Assembly: GCF_019924045.1 (NCBI RefSeq)
Contig: NZ_JAHXBN010000014.1
Location: forward strand, 62,001 to 126,000
Direction of reading: 5' to 3'
Source of the DNA: Dyadobacter fermentans
GTDB taxonomy: Bacteria; Bacteroidota; Bacteroidia; Cytophagales; Spirosomataceae
DNA length: 64,000 bases
Both the position numbers and the translations under genes were made by a program. Each line of letters starts with the position of its first letter. The stretch's first letter is position 1. The notes beneath the pieces were generated by a model. It had not been told where the DNA came from and searched no databases. It saw only the letters and a program-made list of their open reading frames with translations. Below are positions 45,368 to 54,700 of the stretch, one piece after another.

Positions 45368-46341
45368 GCGATTACATCATTCATGATTTTCCATTCAAAC
45401 CGGGCCGAAACAGGGTGATGGTCCGACAGCGGTAGCCCTTTTGCATTGGTGAACATCGCCTTCTCCAAGGCATAGGCCGACGGTTTGAGTTGAATGAATG
45501 CGCTGCTCCGAAACAGTATTTTATCGATCGTCTCGGAAGAATCGGTCAGGCTGAGGATATCGCTTGACGGAATGGCGTTGCTGCTCACGGGCAGCTGATT
45601 TTTACAATGCAGGCTGATCCACGGGTCGGCAAGGGCATTCTCCCGCAACAACCAATCCACATTATCCAGACCGAAACTATACCGGCCGTTCAAGTCGCCC
45701 ATGACGATGACGGCGTTGCCGCTTGAATGCCGGCGGATGTAGGCCGATAGCTGTTCCATGTTGTGGCGGCGCGCCAGTGTGGCACGCGGGTGGTTGTACG
45801 CGTTGGCGTGAACGTTGTAAAAGTCAATGAAGCGGTTAGGGGCGATTTCGATGCGTGTATAGGTGAAACCTTTGGGCGTAAAGCAATCCGCGCCGGTGCA
45901 GTCCGTCCACGCAATGCGGCGGAGGTGCTTTACCGGGAATTTGGAAAGGGTATTGAGTCCGTCGCCGGTCATGACAGCCCCTTTGGTAGGCGTACGGAAG
46001 CGATGGGTATTGCCTCCATTGTACAAATATTGATTGTAATTGAAATCCTCCTGTACGTGGGCAATATCGAAGCGGTTGAGCAGGCGGCCTATGGCCGAAA
46101 TGCTCTCCTTTCGGGGCGTGGTGGCACTGCAAATGACCTGGGGAAGCCCGGCGATGTTGTAGGTAATGACGGAAAAACTGCCCTCGCTGGCCGACTCCGA
46201 CGCCCATTGGGCCGGATAGACACCAGGTTGTTCGATGATTTCGCGGGTGGCAGGCGTAGCTTCGGTCAGGAAAAAGAGGATAAAAAGCCAGGAAGCAGAT
46301 TTAAGAAATCTGTTTTTGTCAGGAAATACATATGCCCACAT
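45358..46341 (-). CDS. Endonuclease/exonuclease/phosphatase family protein (sphingomyelinase C-like)
   Basis: A 327-residue protein with an N-terminal hydrophobic signal (SASWLFILFFLTEATPA). EEP-fold motifs in order: SVITYNIAGLP (Asn, ~62), DIAHVQEDFN (Glu metal ligand), DFYNVHANAYNHPRA, VIVMGDLNGRYSF (Asp/Asn), ETIDKILFRS and LPLSDHHPVSARF (catalytic Asp-His). Export and overall pattern fit Mg2+-dependent phosphodiesterases of the neutral sphingomyelinase/DNase I group rather than an intracellular nuclease. With the alkaline-phosphatase and purple-acid-phosphatase-like genes in this window it may take part in phosphate release from lipids or nucleic acids. Confidence 0.85.
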   Translation of the reverse strand: MWAYVFPDKNRFLKSASWLFILFFLTEATPATREIIEQPGVYPAQWASESASEGSFSVITYNIAGLPQVICSATTPRKESISAIGRLLNRFDIAHVQEDFNYNQYLYNGGNTHRFRTPTKGAVMTGDGLNTLSKFPVKHLRRIAWTDCTGADCFTPKGFTYTRIEIAPNRFIDFYNVHANAYNHPRATLARRHNMEQLSAYIRRHSSGNAVIVMGDLNGRYSFGLDNVDWLLRENALADPWISLHCKNQLPVSSNAIPSSDILSLTDSSETIDKILFRSSAFIQLKPSAYALEKAMFTNAKGLPLSDHHPVSARFEWKIMNDVIAYD

Positions 46342-46361
46342 ATAGCGCCGGTTGGTATGCC

Positions 46362-46369
46362 CAAAACTA
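46362..46369 (-). promoter_or_regulatory. Candidate -7 box (TAGTTTTG) for the phosphodiesterase gene
   Basis: A perfect TAnnTTTG on the minus strand 20 bp before the start codon, implying a very short leader. No -33 TTG at normal spacing. Confidence 0.38.
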
Positions 46370-46510
46370 CGGGCGGCGTGTGGTCAGGATAATTCCAAAT
46401 TGTTAAGGATACATTATTTTTCAGGCGGATAGCACCTTTTGAGATGTAATCCGCCGGTTGCAACGCTAACTTCGCGGCAGTTCAATTTTTTAACAGTGAT
46501 AACCTATTCC

Positions 46511-47416
46511 ATGACCCGTTTCCTGAACAAAATCCTTACCGGCGCTGCCTGTTTCATGGCCGCCTTCATGAGTCCCGCTTTTTCTCAGTCTATTCCAAAG
46601 AAATCCTTCCTCGTATGCGGCGATAGTAAGGTGTTGGTGGTGGACTATACCAATTCCAAGGACAGTATCCCCGAAATTATATGGTCGTGGGATGCGCACC
46701 AGGCGATGGATTTGCCGGAGCATTTCCGGACGAAACTGTTCAACACAATGGACGACTGCAAGGCTGTCCGCGGAGGGAAGCAGTTACTGGTGTCGTCGTC
46801 CAGCGGGGCCATTGCATTGCTGGATGTAAAGGACAAGAAGGTACTTTTCCACGCCAGCGTCCCCAACGCGCATTCGATCGAACTGCTACCCGACGGCCTC
46901 ATTGCCGCCGCCGCTTCGGTACAGCCTGCGGGGAACAGACTCATGCTTTTTTCAGTAAAACAACCTGACAAACCGCTGTACGCCGACAGTCTCTATTCGG
47001 CCCACGGCGTCGTGTGGAATGAAAAGCGGAAGAGCCTCTTCGCATTGGGTTACGACGTGCTCCGCGAGTACAAGATTGTTTCCGGGAATAGCCTTAAAAT
47101 GGTGGCTGAATGGGCGATCCCCGGCATTGGCGGCCATGAATTACAGCCCGCGAATGCGGCGGGCGATTTGTTCGTCACCGAGCACCATGGTACCTGGCTG
47201 TTCAGCCTGGCCACGCAGCAGTTTACCAAAATCAAAGGATTTCCCGACGCGGAGAATGTCAAAAGTCTGGGCAGAGATGCTTCGGGGCAATATATTTACA
47301 CCATTCCCGAAGAGAGCTGGTGGACATTCCATGTGAAATTCCACGAGCCTGCACGCAGCTTCGCGTTCCCGGACATGCATGTGTATAAGGCACGATGGTT
47401 CCGAAACGGGCTGTGA
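46511..47416 (+). CDS. Secreted beta-propeller protein (DUF6528-like)
   Basis: The ATG at 46511 (MTRFLNKILTGAACFMAAF) gives 301 residues with a signal peptide ending near AFSQ. The body shows WD40/YVTN-like blades: KSFLVCGDSKVLVVDYT, GGKQLLVSSSSGAIALLDVK, HSIELLPDGLIAAAASV, AGDLFVTEHHGTWLFSLAT. I recall this pattern from proteins annotated DUF6528, whose role is unknown. No catalytic motif is evident. It is a single gene ending in a hairpin. Confidence 0.72.
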   Translation: MTRFLNKILTGAACFMAAFMSPAFSQSIPKKSFLVCGDSKVLVVDYTNSKDSIPEIIWSWDAHQAMDLPEHFRTKLFNTMDDCKAVRGGKQLLVSSSSGAIALLDVKDKKVLFHASVPNAHSIELLPDGLIAAAASVQPAGNRLMLFSVKQPDKPLYADSLYSAHGVVWNEKRKSLFALGYDVLREYKIVSGNSLKMVAEWAIPGIGGHELQPANAAGDLFVTEHHGTWLFSLATQQFTKIKGFPDAENVKSLGRDASGQYIYTIPEESWWTFHVKFHEPARSFAFPDMHVYKARWFRNGL

Positions 47417-47447
47417 GGCCATCGGCCGGTTTTAAATAATTGTTATT

Positions 47448-47480
47448 AAAATGGCATTCGCGGCTTGGCGAATGCCATTT
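47448..47480 (+). terminator. Hairpin terminator after the beta-propeller gene
   Basis: A perfect 12-13 bp stem, AATGGCATTCGC with GCGAATGCCATT, has a 6-nt loop, 32 bp after the stop. Only three T follow, so termination may be partial. Confidence 0.65.
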
Positions 47481-47544
47481 CAGCGGATATTTGCGGGTAA
47501 ATCCCGGCACCAATCAGCTATCCAAACCGCCGGGGTACCGATTC

Positions 47545-49365
47545 ATGAAAGCTTTTTCCCGACTATCAATTCCCCTTTTTGCCCTTTTGCCGTGGGCAGT
47601 TTCTGCTCAGAACGGTAACCCTCTGTCGCGCGCGCATTCACACAACGATTACATGCAGGCCGCGCCGTTCACACTGGCCTACCAGCACCAGTTCGGCTCG
47701 GTAGAGGCCGATGTGCATTTCCGCAACGATACGCTTTTCGTCGCGCACGATTCGAAGGATATCAGCGCCGACCGGACGTTTGAAAAGCTGTATTTGCAGC
47801 AGATTATCAAACGAATCACTCAAAATCAGGGAAGCATATATAAGGATAAAAGCCGGGTAATGACCCTGCTGGTAGACCTCAAAACTGCCTCGCAGCCTAC
47901 CTTGCAGGCATTGGTGCAAGCACTGGCGCCGCATGAGGCATTGCTGGCCCCGAAAGGCTCTGTGAAAGTGGTGGTGAGCGGCAATACGCCCGCGCCGGAT
48001 CAGTTTGAGCATTATCCCGCGTACATTTTCTTCGATGGCCGTCCGGGCGTAAACTATACAGCCGCGCAAGCCGCCCGGGTTGGGATGATCAGCCAGGACT
48101 TTCATAAGTATTCGCAATGGAACGGAAAAGGTATTCCCGTTGAAAATGACCGCAAGGCACTGGTGGATGCGGTTGCCAACGCACATGCAATGGGCAAGCC
48201 GTTCCGTTTCTGGGCCAGTCCCGACAATATCAATGCGTGGAAAGTGCTGATGAACCTCGGAGCGGATTACATCAATACCGACCAGGTTGCCGAGCTGGGT
48301 ACCTTTCTGAGCGGCCGCAAGAGCGCCGAGTACCAATCCACAGAATTTTATAAGCCTTATCAGCCCACTTACAAAAACAATGACGCGCTCGGCAAGGTGA
48401 AGAACATCATCCTGCTCATTGGCGATGGGATGGGCCTTGCCCAGATTTACTCGGGCCTCACGGCCAACCGCGGGGACCTCCATCTCGGCCGGTTCCTCAA
48501 TATCGGTTTTTCCAAAACGGCCTCTTCGGATAATTACATTACCGATTCCGCAGCGGGTGCTACTGCTTTCGCGACGGGCCATAAAACGCGCAACCGTGCT
48601 ATTGGCGTCGATTCCAACCTCGTAGCAGTGCCGTCCATCATCCGTCAGGTGAAAGCCACGGGCCGGAAAGCGGCGTTGATCTCCGCAGGCGACATTACCG
48701 ACGCCACCCCGGCCTGCTTTTACGCACACCGCCCCGAGCGAAGCCAGATGGACGAAATCGCGACCGACTATCTGAAAGAACCTGTGGATGTCCTGATCGG
48801 CGGTGGTTACAGCCATTTTGAGAAGACGAAAACGGCCGATTCGCTGAAAGCACGCGGTTTTCAGGTATCCAACAACTGGAATGACCTGGCCGGTATGAAA
48901 ACGCCTTTTGTGTTGCTGGACGACAAACATGTGGTATCGATGCAGAAAGGGCGTGGCGATTTTCTCAAAGATTCATTTCAAAAAGCACTCCAATCGCTCC
49001 AATCGAATCCGAAAGGCTTCTTCATGATGGCCGAAGGTGCACAGGTCGATTACGGCGGCCACGCTAACATTGTACCCTACGTAGTGACCGAAATGCTGGA
49101 TTTCGACAAGCTGGTAGGAGAGGCGCTCCGCTTTGCCGATTCCAATGGCGAAACACTCGTGATCGTCACTGCCGACCACGAAACCGGCGGCCTCACACTC
49201 CTGGACGGGAACCTGAAAACCGGCTACGTCGACGGGCAGTTCAGCACCAGCGACCACACCGGCATTATGGTACCCGTTTTCGCCTACGGTCCGCACTCGC
49301 TGGATTTCAGAGGGGTGTATGAGAATACGGAGATTTTTCAGAAGATGAGGAAGGTTTTGAAGTAG
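47545..49365 (+). CDS. PI-PLC-like phosphodiesterase fused to alkaline phosphatase
   Basis: A 606-residue exported protein (signal FSRLSIPLFALLPWAVSAQ). Residues about 25-270 resemble the PI-PLC/GDPD-like barrel of the AIM6 type: RAHSHNDYMQAAPF with the catalytic-type His, GSVEADVHFRNDTLFVAHD and MTLLVDLKTASQPT. Residues about 290-606 are a full alkaline phosphatase: LLIGDGMGLAQ (metal Asp), ITDSAAGATAFATGHKT (Ser nucleophile), EGAQVDYGGHAN, VTADHETGGL and TSDHTGIMVP (zinc ligands). One chain could therefore open a phosphodiester and then release phosphate, both outside the cytoplasm. The start at 47545 is the ATG just before the signal peptide. Confidence 0.9.
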   Translation: MKAFSRLSIPLFALLPWAVSAQNGNPLSRAHSHNDYMQAAPFTLAYQHQFGSVEADVHFRNDTLFVAHDSKDISADRTFEKLYLQQIIKRITQNQGSIYKDKSRVMTLLVDLKTASQPTLQALVQALAPHEALLAPKGSVKVVVSGNTPAPDQFEHYPAYIFFDGRPGVNYTAAQAARVGMISQDFHKYSQWNGKGIPVENDRKALVDAVANAHAMGKPFRFWASPDNINAWKVLMNLGADYINTDQVAELGTFLSGRKSAEYQSTEFYKPYQPTYKNNDALGKVKNIILLIGDGMGLAQIYSGLTANRGDLHLGRFLNIGFSKTASSDNYITDSAAGATAFATGHKTRNRAIGVDSNLVAVPSIIRQVKATGRKAALISAGDITDATPACFYAHRPERSQMDEIATDYLKEPVDVLIGGGYSHFEKTKTADSLKARGFQVSNNWNDLAGMKTPFVLLDDKHVVSMQKGRGDFLKDSFQKALQSLQSNPKGFFMMAEGAQVDYGGHANIVPYVVTEMLDFDKLVGEALRFADSNGETLVIVTADHETGGLTLLDGNLKTGYVDGQFSTSDHTGIMVPVFAYGPHSLDFRGVYENTEIFQKMRKVLK

Positions 49366-49366
49366 G

Positions 49367-49515
49367 GGAGAAGGGAGTAGAGGGAGGAAAGGGAGGAAGG
49401 GGAGGAAGGCATCGCACTAGCACTACATCTGACAATGCCTGACTATATTTGACAAAACCCGAGTCCCTCCTCCTCACTCCCTTTCGTCCCTCCTCCCATT
49501 ATCCTTCTTTCCCTT
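49367..49515. repeat. Purine-rich / pyrimidine-rich inverted arms around a mini TGAC array
   Basis: A G/A-only tract (49368-49409, units such as GGGAGGAA) is followed by three exact TGAC decamers (49430-49459) and then a C/T-rich tract (49464-49520, with CCCTCCTCC). The two tracts can pair imperfectly, so the region could fold into a long hairpin, with the TGAC units in the loop, or act as terminator for the phosphatase gene. Confidence 0.7.
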
Positions 49516-49565
49516 TTTAAAAACATTTAATAACCATATTTTCCTATTTGATCGGTTTTGATGTT

Positions 49566-49573
49566 TACATTTG
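49566..49573 (+). promoter_or_regulatory. Candidate -7 box (TACATTTG) for the third ECF sigma gene
   Basis: A perfect TAnnTTTG with a TTG 15 bp upstream (49548-49550), a little short. If used, transcription starts after the upstream TTG codon, which favours the TTG start at 49596 for the sigma factor. Confidence 0.4.
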
Positions 49574-49595
49574 TGCAAATCTGCCATGTATTCCA

Positions 49596-50189
49596 TTGAA
49601 GATAGACGCGTTACATAATGAAACGGAGTTGCTGACTGATATTGCAGCCGGCAGCGAAAAGGCATTTGCCACGTTGTTTCACTGGTACCGCGACAAGGTC
49701 TATTCCGCCGCATTCCGGCTTACCCATTCCAGCTTTCTGGCCGAGGAGGTTGTTCAGGACGTATTTTTGAAATTGTGGGTTAAAAGAGAAGCATTGCTCG
49801 AAATCGCTGGTTTCGAGGACTATCTCTTCATCATGACCCGCAACCACGTTTTTTCGGCCCTCAAAAGAATGGCCCGGCAGCAACAGCTCGTCGACGATCT
49901 TCAGCTCGAATTGCCCGCCGGAGAAAACACCACTTACAACCGCCTGCTCGACCTTGAAATCGAGGAAATTGTACATCAGGCGGTGGAGCTTCTGCCTGCG
50001 CAGCAAAAACAGGTTTACCTCATGAGCAAGGAGCAGGAATTGAAGCGCGACGAAATCGCGAAAAAGCTCCGTATCTCTTCCGAAACCGTCAAAACCCACC
50101 TCGCCCGCGCATTGCGGCACATCCGCGCGTACAGCAAATTGAAGCTCGAAATCTCGATTTCCTGGCTGCTGTTTTTCCTGGTAAATTAA
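49596..50189 (+). CDS. ECF RNA polymerase sigma factor
   Basis: About 197 residues if translation starts at the TTG at 49596; a TTG at 49548 is also in frame and no in-frame ATG precedes the domain. Sigma-2: ELLTDIAAGSEKAFATLFHW and AEEVVQDVFLKLWVKREALL. Sigma-4: AVELLPAQQKQVYLMSKEQE and RDEIAKKLRISSETVKTHLA. The C-terminus is hydrophobic (ISWLLFFLVN), typical of Bacteroidota sigma factors working with FecR. The FecR gene begins 98 bp downstream and an STN-SusC follows. Confidence 0.93.
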   Translation: MKIDALHNETELLTDIAAGSEKAFATLFHWYRDKVYSAAFRLTHSSFLAEEVVQDVFLKLWVKREALLEIAGFEDYLFIMTRNHVFSALKRMARQQQLVDDLQLELPAGENTTYNRLLDLEIEEIVHQAVELLPAQQKQVYLMSKEQELKRDEIAKKLRISSETVKTHLARALRHIRAYSKLKLEISISWLLFFLVN

Positions 50190-50287
50190 TTTTTAAACTT
50201 TTTTTTGTCGCATTGTCCCCCGAAACTGCCCGGCGGGAGTCTTTACGGGTGAAGGTCGGTAACAGCCGTCCGTAATCCTGACTACTT

Positions 50288-51571
50288 ATGCAAAACCGAC
50301 GACTGGACGACTTGTTTTTCCGGTATTGTGAAAAAAGAATAACCGACGAAGAGCGGGAGGAACTGATGGCCATGCTGCTTTCGGACGATAACCGTGAGCA
50401 GATCAACGGACTGATCGATCAGTTTATCCGGAACGATGGTGAAATGCATGCACTATCCGATGAAACGGCGGACGATATTCTAAGTTCGATATTTTCGGCT
50501 ACCGGGATGCGGGGCACCAAGCGGGAGCTTGGCGCTAACGAGCGGGAGCTCGGCGCTAACGGGCAGGAACCCGACGCAAACGAGCCCGGCAGCGGCGAAA
50601 TAATTAGCCGCCCAATGTGGCTATTCAGGTTAGCGGCCGCTTCGGTGGTGCTATTTCTCGTGTATGGAAGCTACCGGTGGTTCAACAAATCGAAACCGGA
50701 GGCCCGGGTGGCGGTCCTGCATAGCGTGTACGGGGAGGATGCGGCCGCGGGAGGCAACCGGGCCAGCCTTACCCTGGCCGACGGCCGGACCTACGACCTG
50801 AACACGATTACCGAACGAAACCTTCTCGTGCAACCCGGAACCACGATCGACAAATCGAAAGGGGAGGTGATATATGGTAAAAACAATGCAAATGACGGCG
50901 CTGTGGCCTATAATGTGCTCAAAACACCACTCGGGGGACAATATAAGATCGTGCTGCCGGATGGCTCACGGGCCTGGCTCAATGCCGGGTCGAGCCTGAA
51001 ATATCCTACGGCTTTTAAAGGCGACAGGCGGGATGTTGAAATGACGGGCGAAGTATATTTTGAAATAGAACCCGATAAGACCAGGCCGTTCCTGGTACGC
51101 GTAGCGGATAAAAAACGGGGTGGTAAGGATATGGAAATCACTGTTTTAGGTACGCATTTCAACATCAGCTCCTATGGTGACGAGCCTACCATGCAGACCA
51201 CGTTACTCGAAGGCTCCGTGCGCGTGAAGAAGGACGAAGTGACCAAAGTGCTCACGCCGGGCCAGCAGGCACGTGTGGTGACGGGCGAAGCGGCGCACGA
51301 CATTGCGGTAAAAACGGTTGATACCGAGAGTGTTGTGGCTTGGAAAGAGGGGCGGTTCGAATTCAATGGGAATATCCGGGAGATTATGCGGCAGATTTCG
51401 CGCTGGTACGACCTGGATGTGAAATATGAAGGAAATGTGGAGCGAAAATCATTTGCCGGGACGATCTCGCGCAAAAACAATGTGTCGGAAGTGCTGAAAA
51501 TGCTCGAAATGACGGGCGGTATCCAGTTTCGGATCGACGACAGGAAAATCACCGTGAAAAATACAGATTGA
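50288..51571 (+). CDS. FecR family anti-sigma factor
   Basis: A 427-residue inner-membrane anti-sigma protein. The N-terminal helical domain (about 1-85) should hold the sigma factor. Residues about 80-100 contain a short repeated acidic stretch (RELGANERELGANGQ) not typical of the family. The membrane helix is LFRLAAASVVLFLVYGSY (about 115-133). The FecR domain (about 215-330) includes YKIVLPDGSRAWLNAGSSLK, GEVYFEIEPDKTRPFLVRV and VLGTHFNISSYGDEP. DUF4974 (about 350-427) begins FEFNGNIREIMRQISRWYDL. Partner of the ECF factor before it and the STN-SusC after it. Confidence 0.95.
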   Translation: MQNRRLDDLFFRYCEKRITDEEREELMAMLLSDDNREQINGLIDQFIRNDGEMHALSDETADDILSSIFSATGMRGTKRELGANERELGANGQEPDANEPGSGEIISRPMWLFRLAAASVVLFLVYGSYRWFNKSKPEARVAVLHSVYGEDAAAGGNRASLTLADGRTYDLNTITERNLLVQPGTTIDKSKGEVIYGKNNANDGAVAYNVLKTPLGGQYKIVLPDGSRAWLNAGSSLKYPTAFKGDRRDVEMTGEVYFEIEPDKTRPFLVRVADKKRGGKDMEITVLGTHFNISSYGDEPTMQTTLLEGSVRVKKDEVTKVLTPGQQARVVTGEAAHDIAVKTVDTESVVAWKEGRFEFNGNIREIMRQISRWYDLDVKYEGNVERKSFAGTISRKNNVSEVLKMLEMTGGIQFRIDDRKITVKNTD

Positions 51572-51747
51572 ATACCTTCAACTTAAAACTTCCCTGAAAA
51601 TGAGCCTCCTGAACTCCTCCTGAGCTGCTTATCGAAAAGGATGATGAGGAAATAGACCGGATGCGTTGCGACCGCACCCGGCCCGACCTGATCAGTCCTG
51701 CTATCATTGGACAACGATACATTCACTTTAACCAGGCATACAAAACT

Positions 51748-54700
51748 ATGAAATTTGTATACAAGGGCAAAACTGCCCTATGGAGAGCGTATATACTTAT
51801 CCGTTCTCGATGGGAGCTATATGCCGTAAAACACCGAACCGACTTTGGCAAAGTCCTCCTGACGATGAAATTAACCGTGTTGATATTCCTGATTGGTACA
51901 TTGCAGGTGCTGGCCGAAGACACATTCGCCCAGCAGGTATCGATCAAAAAGAAGGACGCAACTTTACTGGAAGTGCTCAGGACCGTAAGGAAACAAACGG
52001 GCTTCCTGTTTATTTGCGACCTCGAAATGCTGGACCAGGCCGAAAAGGTCAATATCAATGTGACGAACGCGCCTTTGAAAGAGGTGCTGGACGCATGTTT
52101 TGCCGGGCAGCCATTGACCTACAATATTGTCGACAAGACAATCATCGTCAAGAAAAAGCGCGAGCCGGTGCGTAAACCGAAAGAACAGGCGAGCTTGAAA
52201 GAGCCGTTTTCTTTCACCTCAGATCCGGTTTTGAAGGAAAAAATGACGGAATTGATGCGAAAGAAGGTCAACCTGCAAACGATCTTCGATATTACCGTCA
52301 CGGGTAAGGTTTCCGACGAAAAAGGCGAGCCGCTCGCGGGTGTGAACGTGATCCAGAAAGGTACCCAGCGGGGTACTTCCACCAATGAGCAGGGGGTGTT
52401 TAACATTGATATCACGGACGCCGACGCGGTGCTGACGTTCTCTTTCGTCGGATTTATGTCGCAGGAGGTGATCGTAGGCCGCCGAAGCCAGATCGACGTG
52501 ACCCTGAAAATCGACAATAAGGCGTTGGAAGAGGTGGTAGTCGTCGGTTATGGTACGCAAAAACGTTCGGACCTGACGGGCTCGGTATCGTCGGTGAAGT
52601 CGGAGGAGATCAAAAACCTGCCGGTACGTAGTGTGAATGAAGCATTGCAGGGTCGTGCGGCCGGTGTGCAGGTGACGCGCCCGGATGGTTCGCCGGGAGG
52701 TGGGTCCGATATCGTGATCCGCGGCGTAGGTTCCATCGGGGGTATGGCGCCGCTTTACATTGTGGATGGTATCCGGATGTCGGCCGGCAATAACTTCAAC
52801 TTGCAGGACGTCGAATCCATTGAAATTCTGAAAGATGCGAGTGCGGCCGCCATCTACGGCGCACAGGCGGCGGGTGGCGTGGTACTGGTCACGACGAAGC
52901 GTGGCGTGGCGGGTTCCGATAAAATGAATATCAATTTCAATGCCTATTATGGCGTGCGGAAGCCGGTGAACCTTTATTCGATGCTGAATACGCCGGATTA
53001 TATCAAAGCCAAGGCTGCTTCCGGCGTGAATACCGGCGGCTGGGGCGATCCTAACACTTTGCCGGATAACAACTGGATCGACCAGATTTACCAAAACGGC
53101 AGCGACCAAAGCTATTCACTCTCCCTGTCAGGTGCAACGCCCAAGACCAACTATTACCTCTCGGCTAACTACCAGCGGGAAGGCGGAACCATTATCGACA
53201 ACTGGTTCGAGCGCTATGGGATTCGTTCCAATGCGGATTTCAAGATCAATAACCGCCTGAAAGTGGGAGAGACGTTATACGGTTGGAGCACGCGCAACAA
53301 TCCGGTGCAAACCAGCACATTCCCGTTCCGCTCGGCGCCGGTGATCCCCGTGTACGACCCGACCAACCCCGTGGGCGGCTGGGCGAAAACCGGTACTTTT
53401 TTCACCGGACCCAACCTGGTGGCGAACGAGCTCATCAACCACGCGAAGAACAACCAGTATGCACTGGAAGGAAATGTTTACCTCGATTGGGAAATCGTCA
53501 AAGGCCTGAACTTCCGTTCGACATTCGGGGCGTCGATTTACGCGGTGAACAATTATAAATTCACGGAAGCCTATGATTTTGGTACGCTCAAAAATGTGAA
53601 TGCATTCCTGAGCCGCGATCAGAGCAATACCCGGAACTTCACCGGCAACTTCGTGCTCACCTACGCCAAGACCTTCGGACGCCACGAGATCAAAGCGATG
53701 GCGGGTTATGAGGCTTACCAGTCCAACCTGAGCAACCTGCATGGGGAAGCACAGGGTTTTCAGGTGATTACCTATAACCTGGGCATGACCACCAACCCGA
53801 GTACCTACAAAACGAGCGGTGGGGAGTTTCCGCAAACGCGCCTGCTTTCGCAGTTCGGGCGGATCAACTATACATTTGCCGACAAATACCTGTTCACAGC
53901 CAACGTACGCCGCGACGGTTCCGACCGCTTCGGGCCGGCCAACAAATGGGGCGTGTTTCCATCCTTTTCGGTGGGTTGGAAAGTAAGCGAAGAGGCTTTC
54001 GTTCGCGATAATTTTTCACAGGTTTCGAACCTGAAAGTCCGTGCGAGCTATGGTAAACTGGGGAGCACGAGCAGCATTCAGCAATACACCTATCAGGCGT
54101 CGTTTGGCGGCAGCGGCGGTACCAATATCCTCGGTTTGCCGAACGGCGACCGCTCGAAGGGCTATGCTTTGACGGCCCAGCTACCCAACCAGAATATCAA
54201 ATGGGAGCAGGTGAACCAGACCGACATCGGTATCGATCTCGGCTTGTTCAAGAATGCATTGAATATCACCGCCGACTGGTACAGCCGCCAGACCCAGGAC
54301 ATGATTTACCAGGTGCCGGTACCGGTTTCGGCCGGTTTCTATGGATCGAGTGTGTACACCAATATCGGCCAGATGAGCAACAAAGGGCTTGAACTGGCGG
54401 TGGATTACCGGGGTAAGGTGAGAGATTTCACCTACTCCGTGAGCGCGAATGCGGCATTTAACAAAAACCTGGTGAAACAGCTGAGCGGCACCAACAACAA
54501 CCCGATCAACGACGGTGCGGCAGGCGATTATCTCGAAAGTACCGTTACGCGTACGCAGGCAGGCAAGCCCTTGAGCCAGTTTTACGGCTACATTGTGGAA
54601 GGCTTGTTCCAGACCGATTCGGAAGTAGCCGCATTAAATCAGAGCGCGCAGGAAGCTGCCGCTGCGGCAGGTAAACCTACCACCGGCGTGTTCTTCCAGA

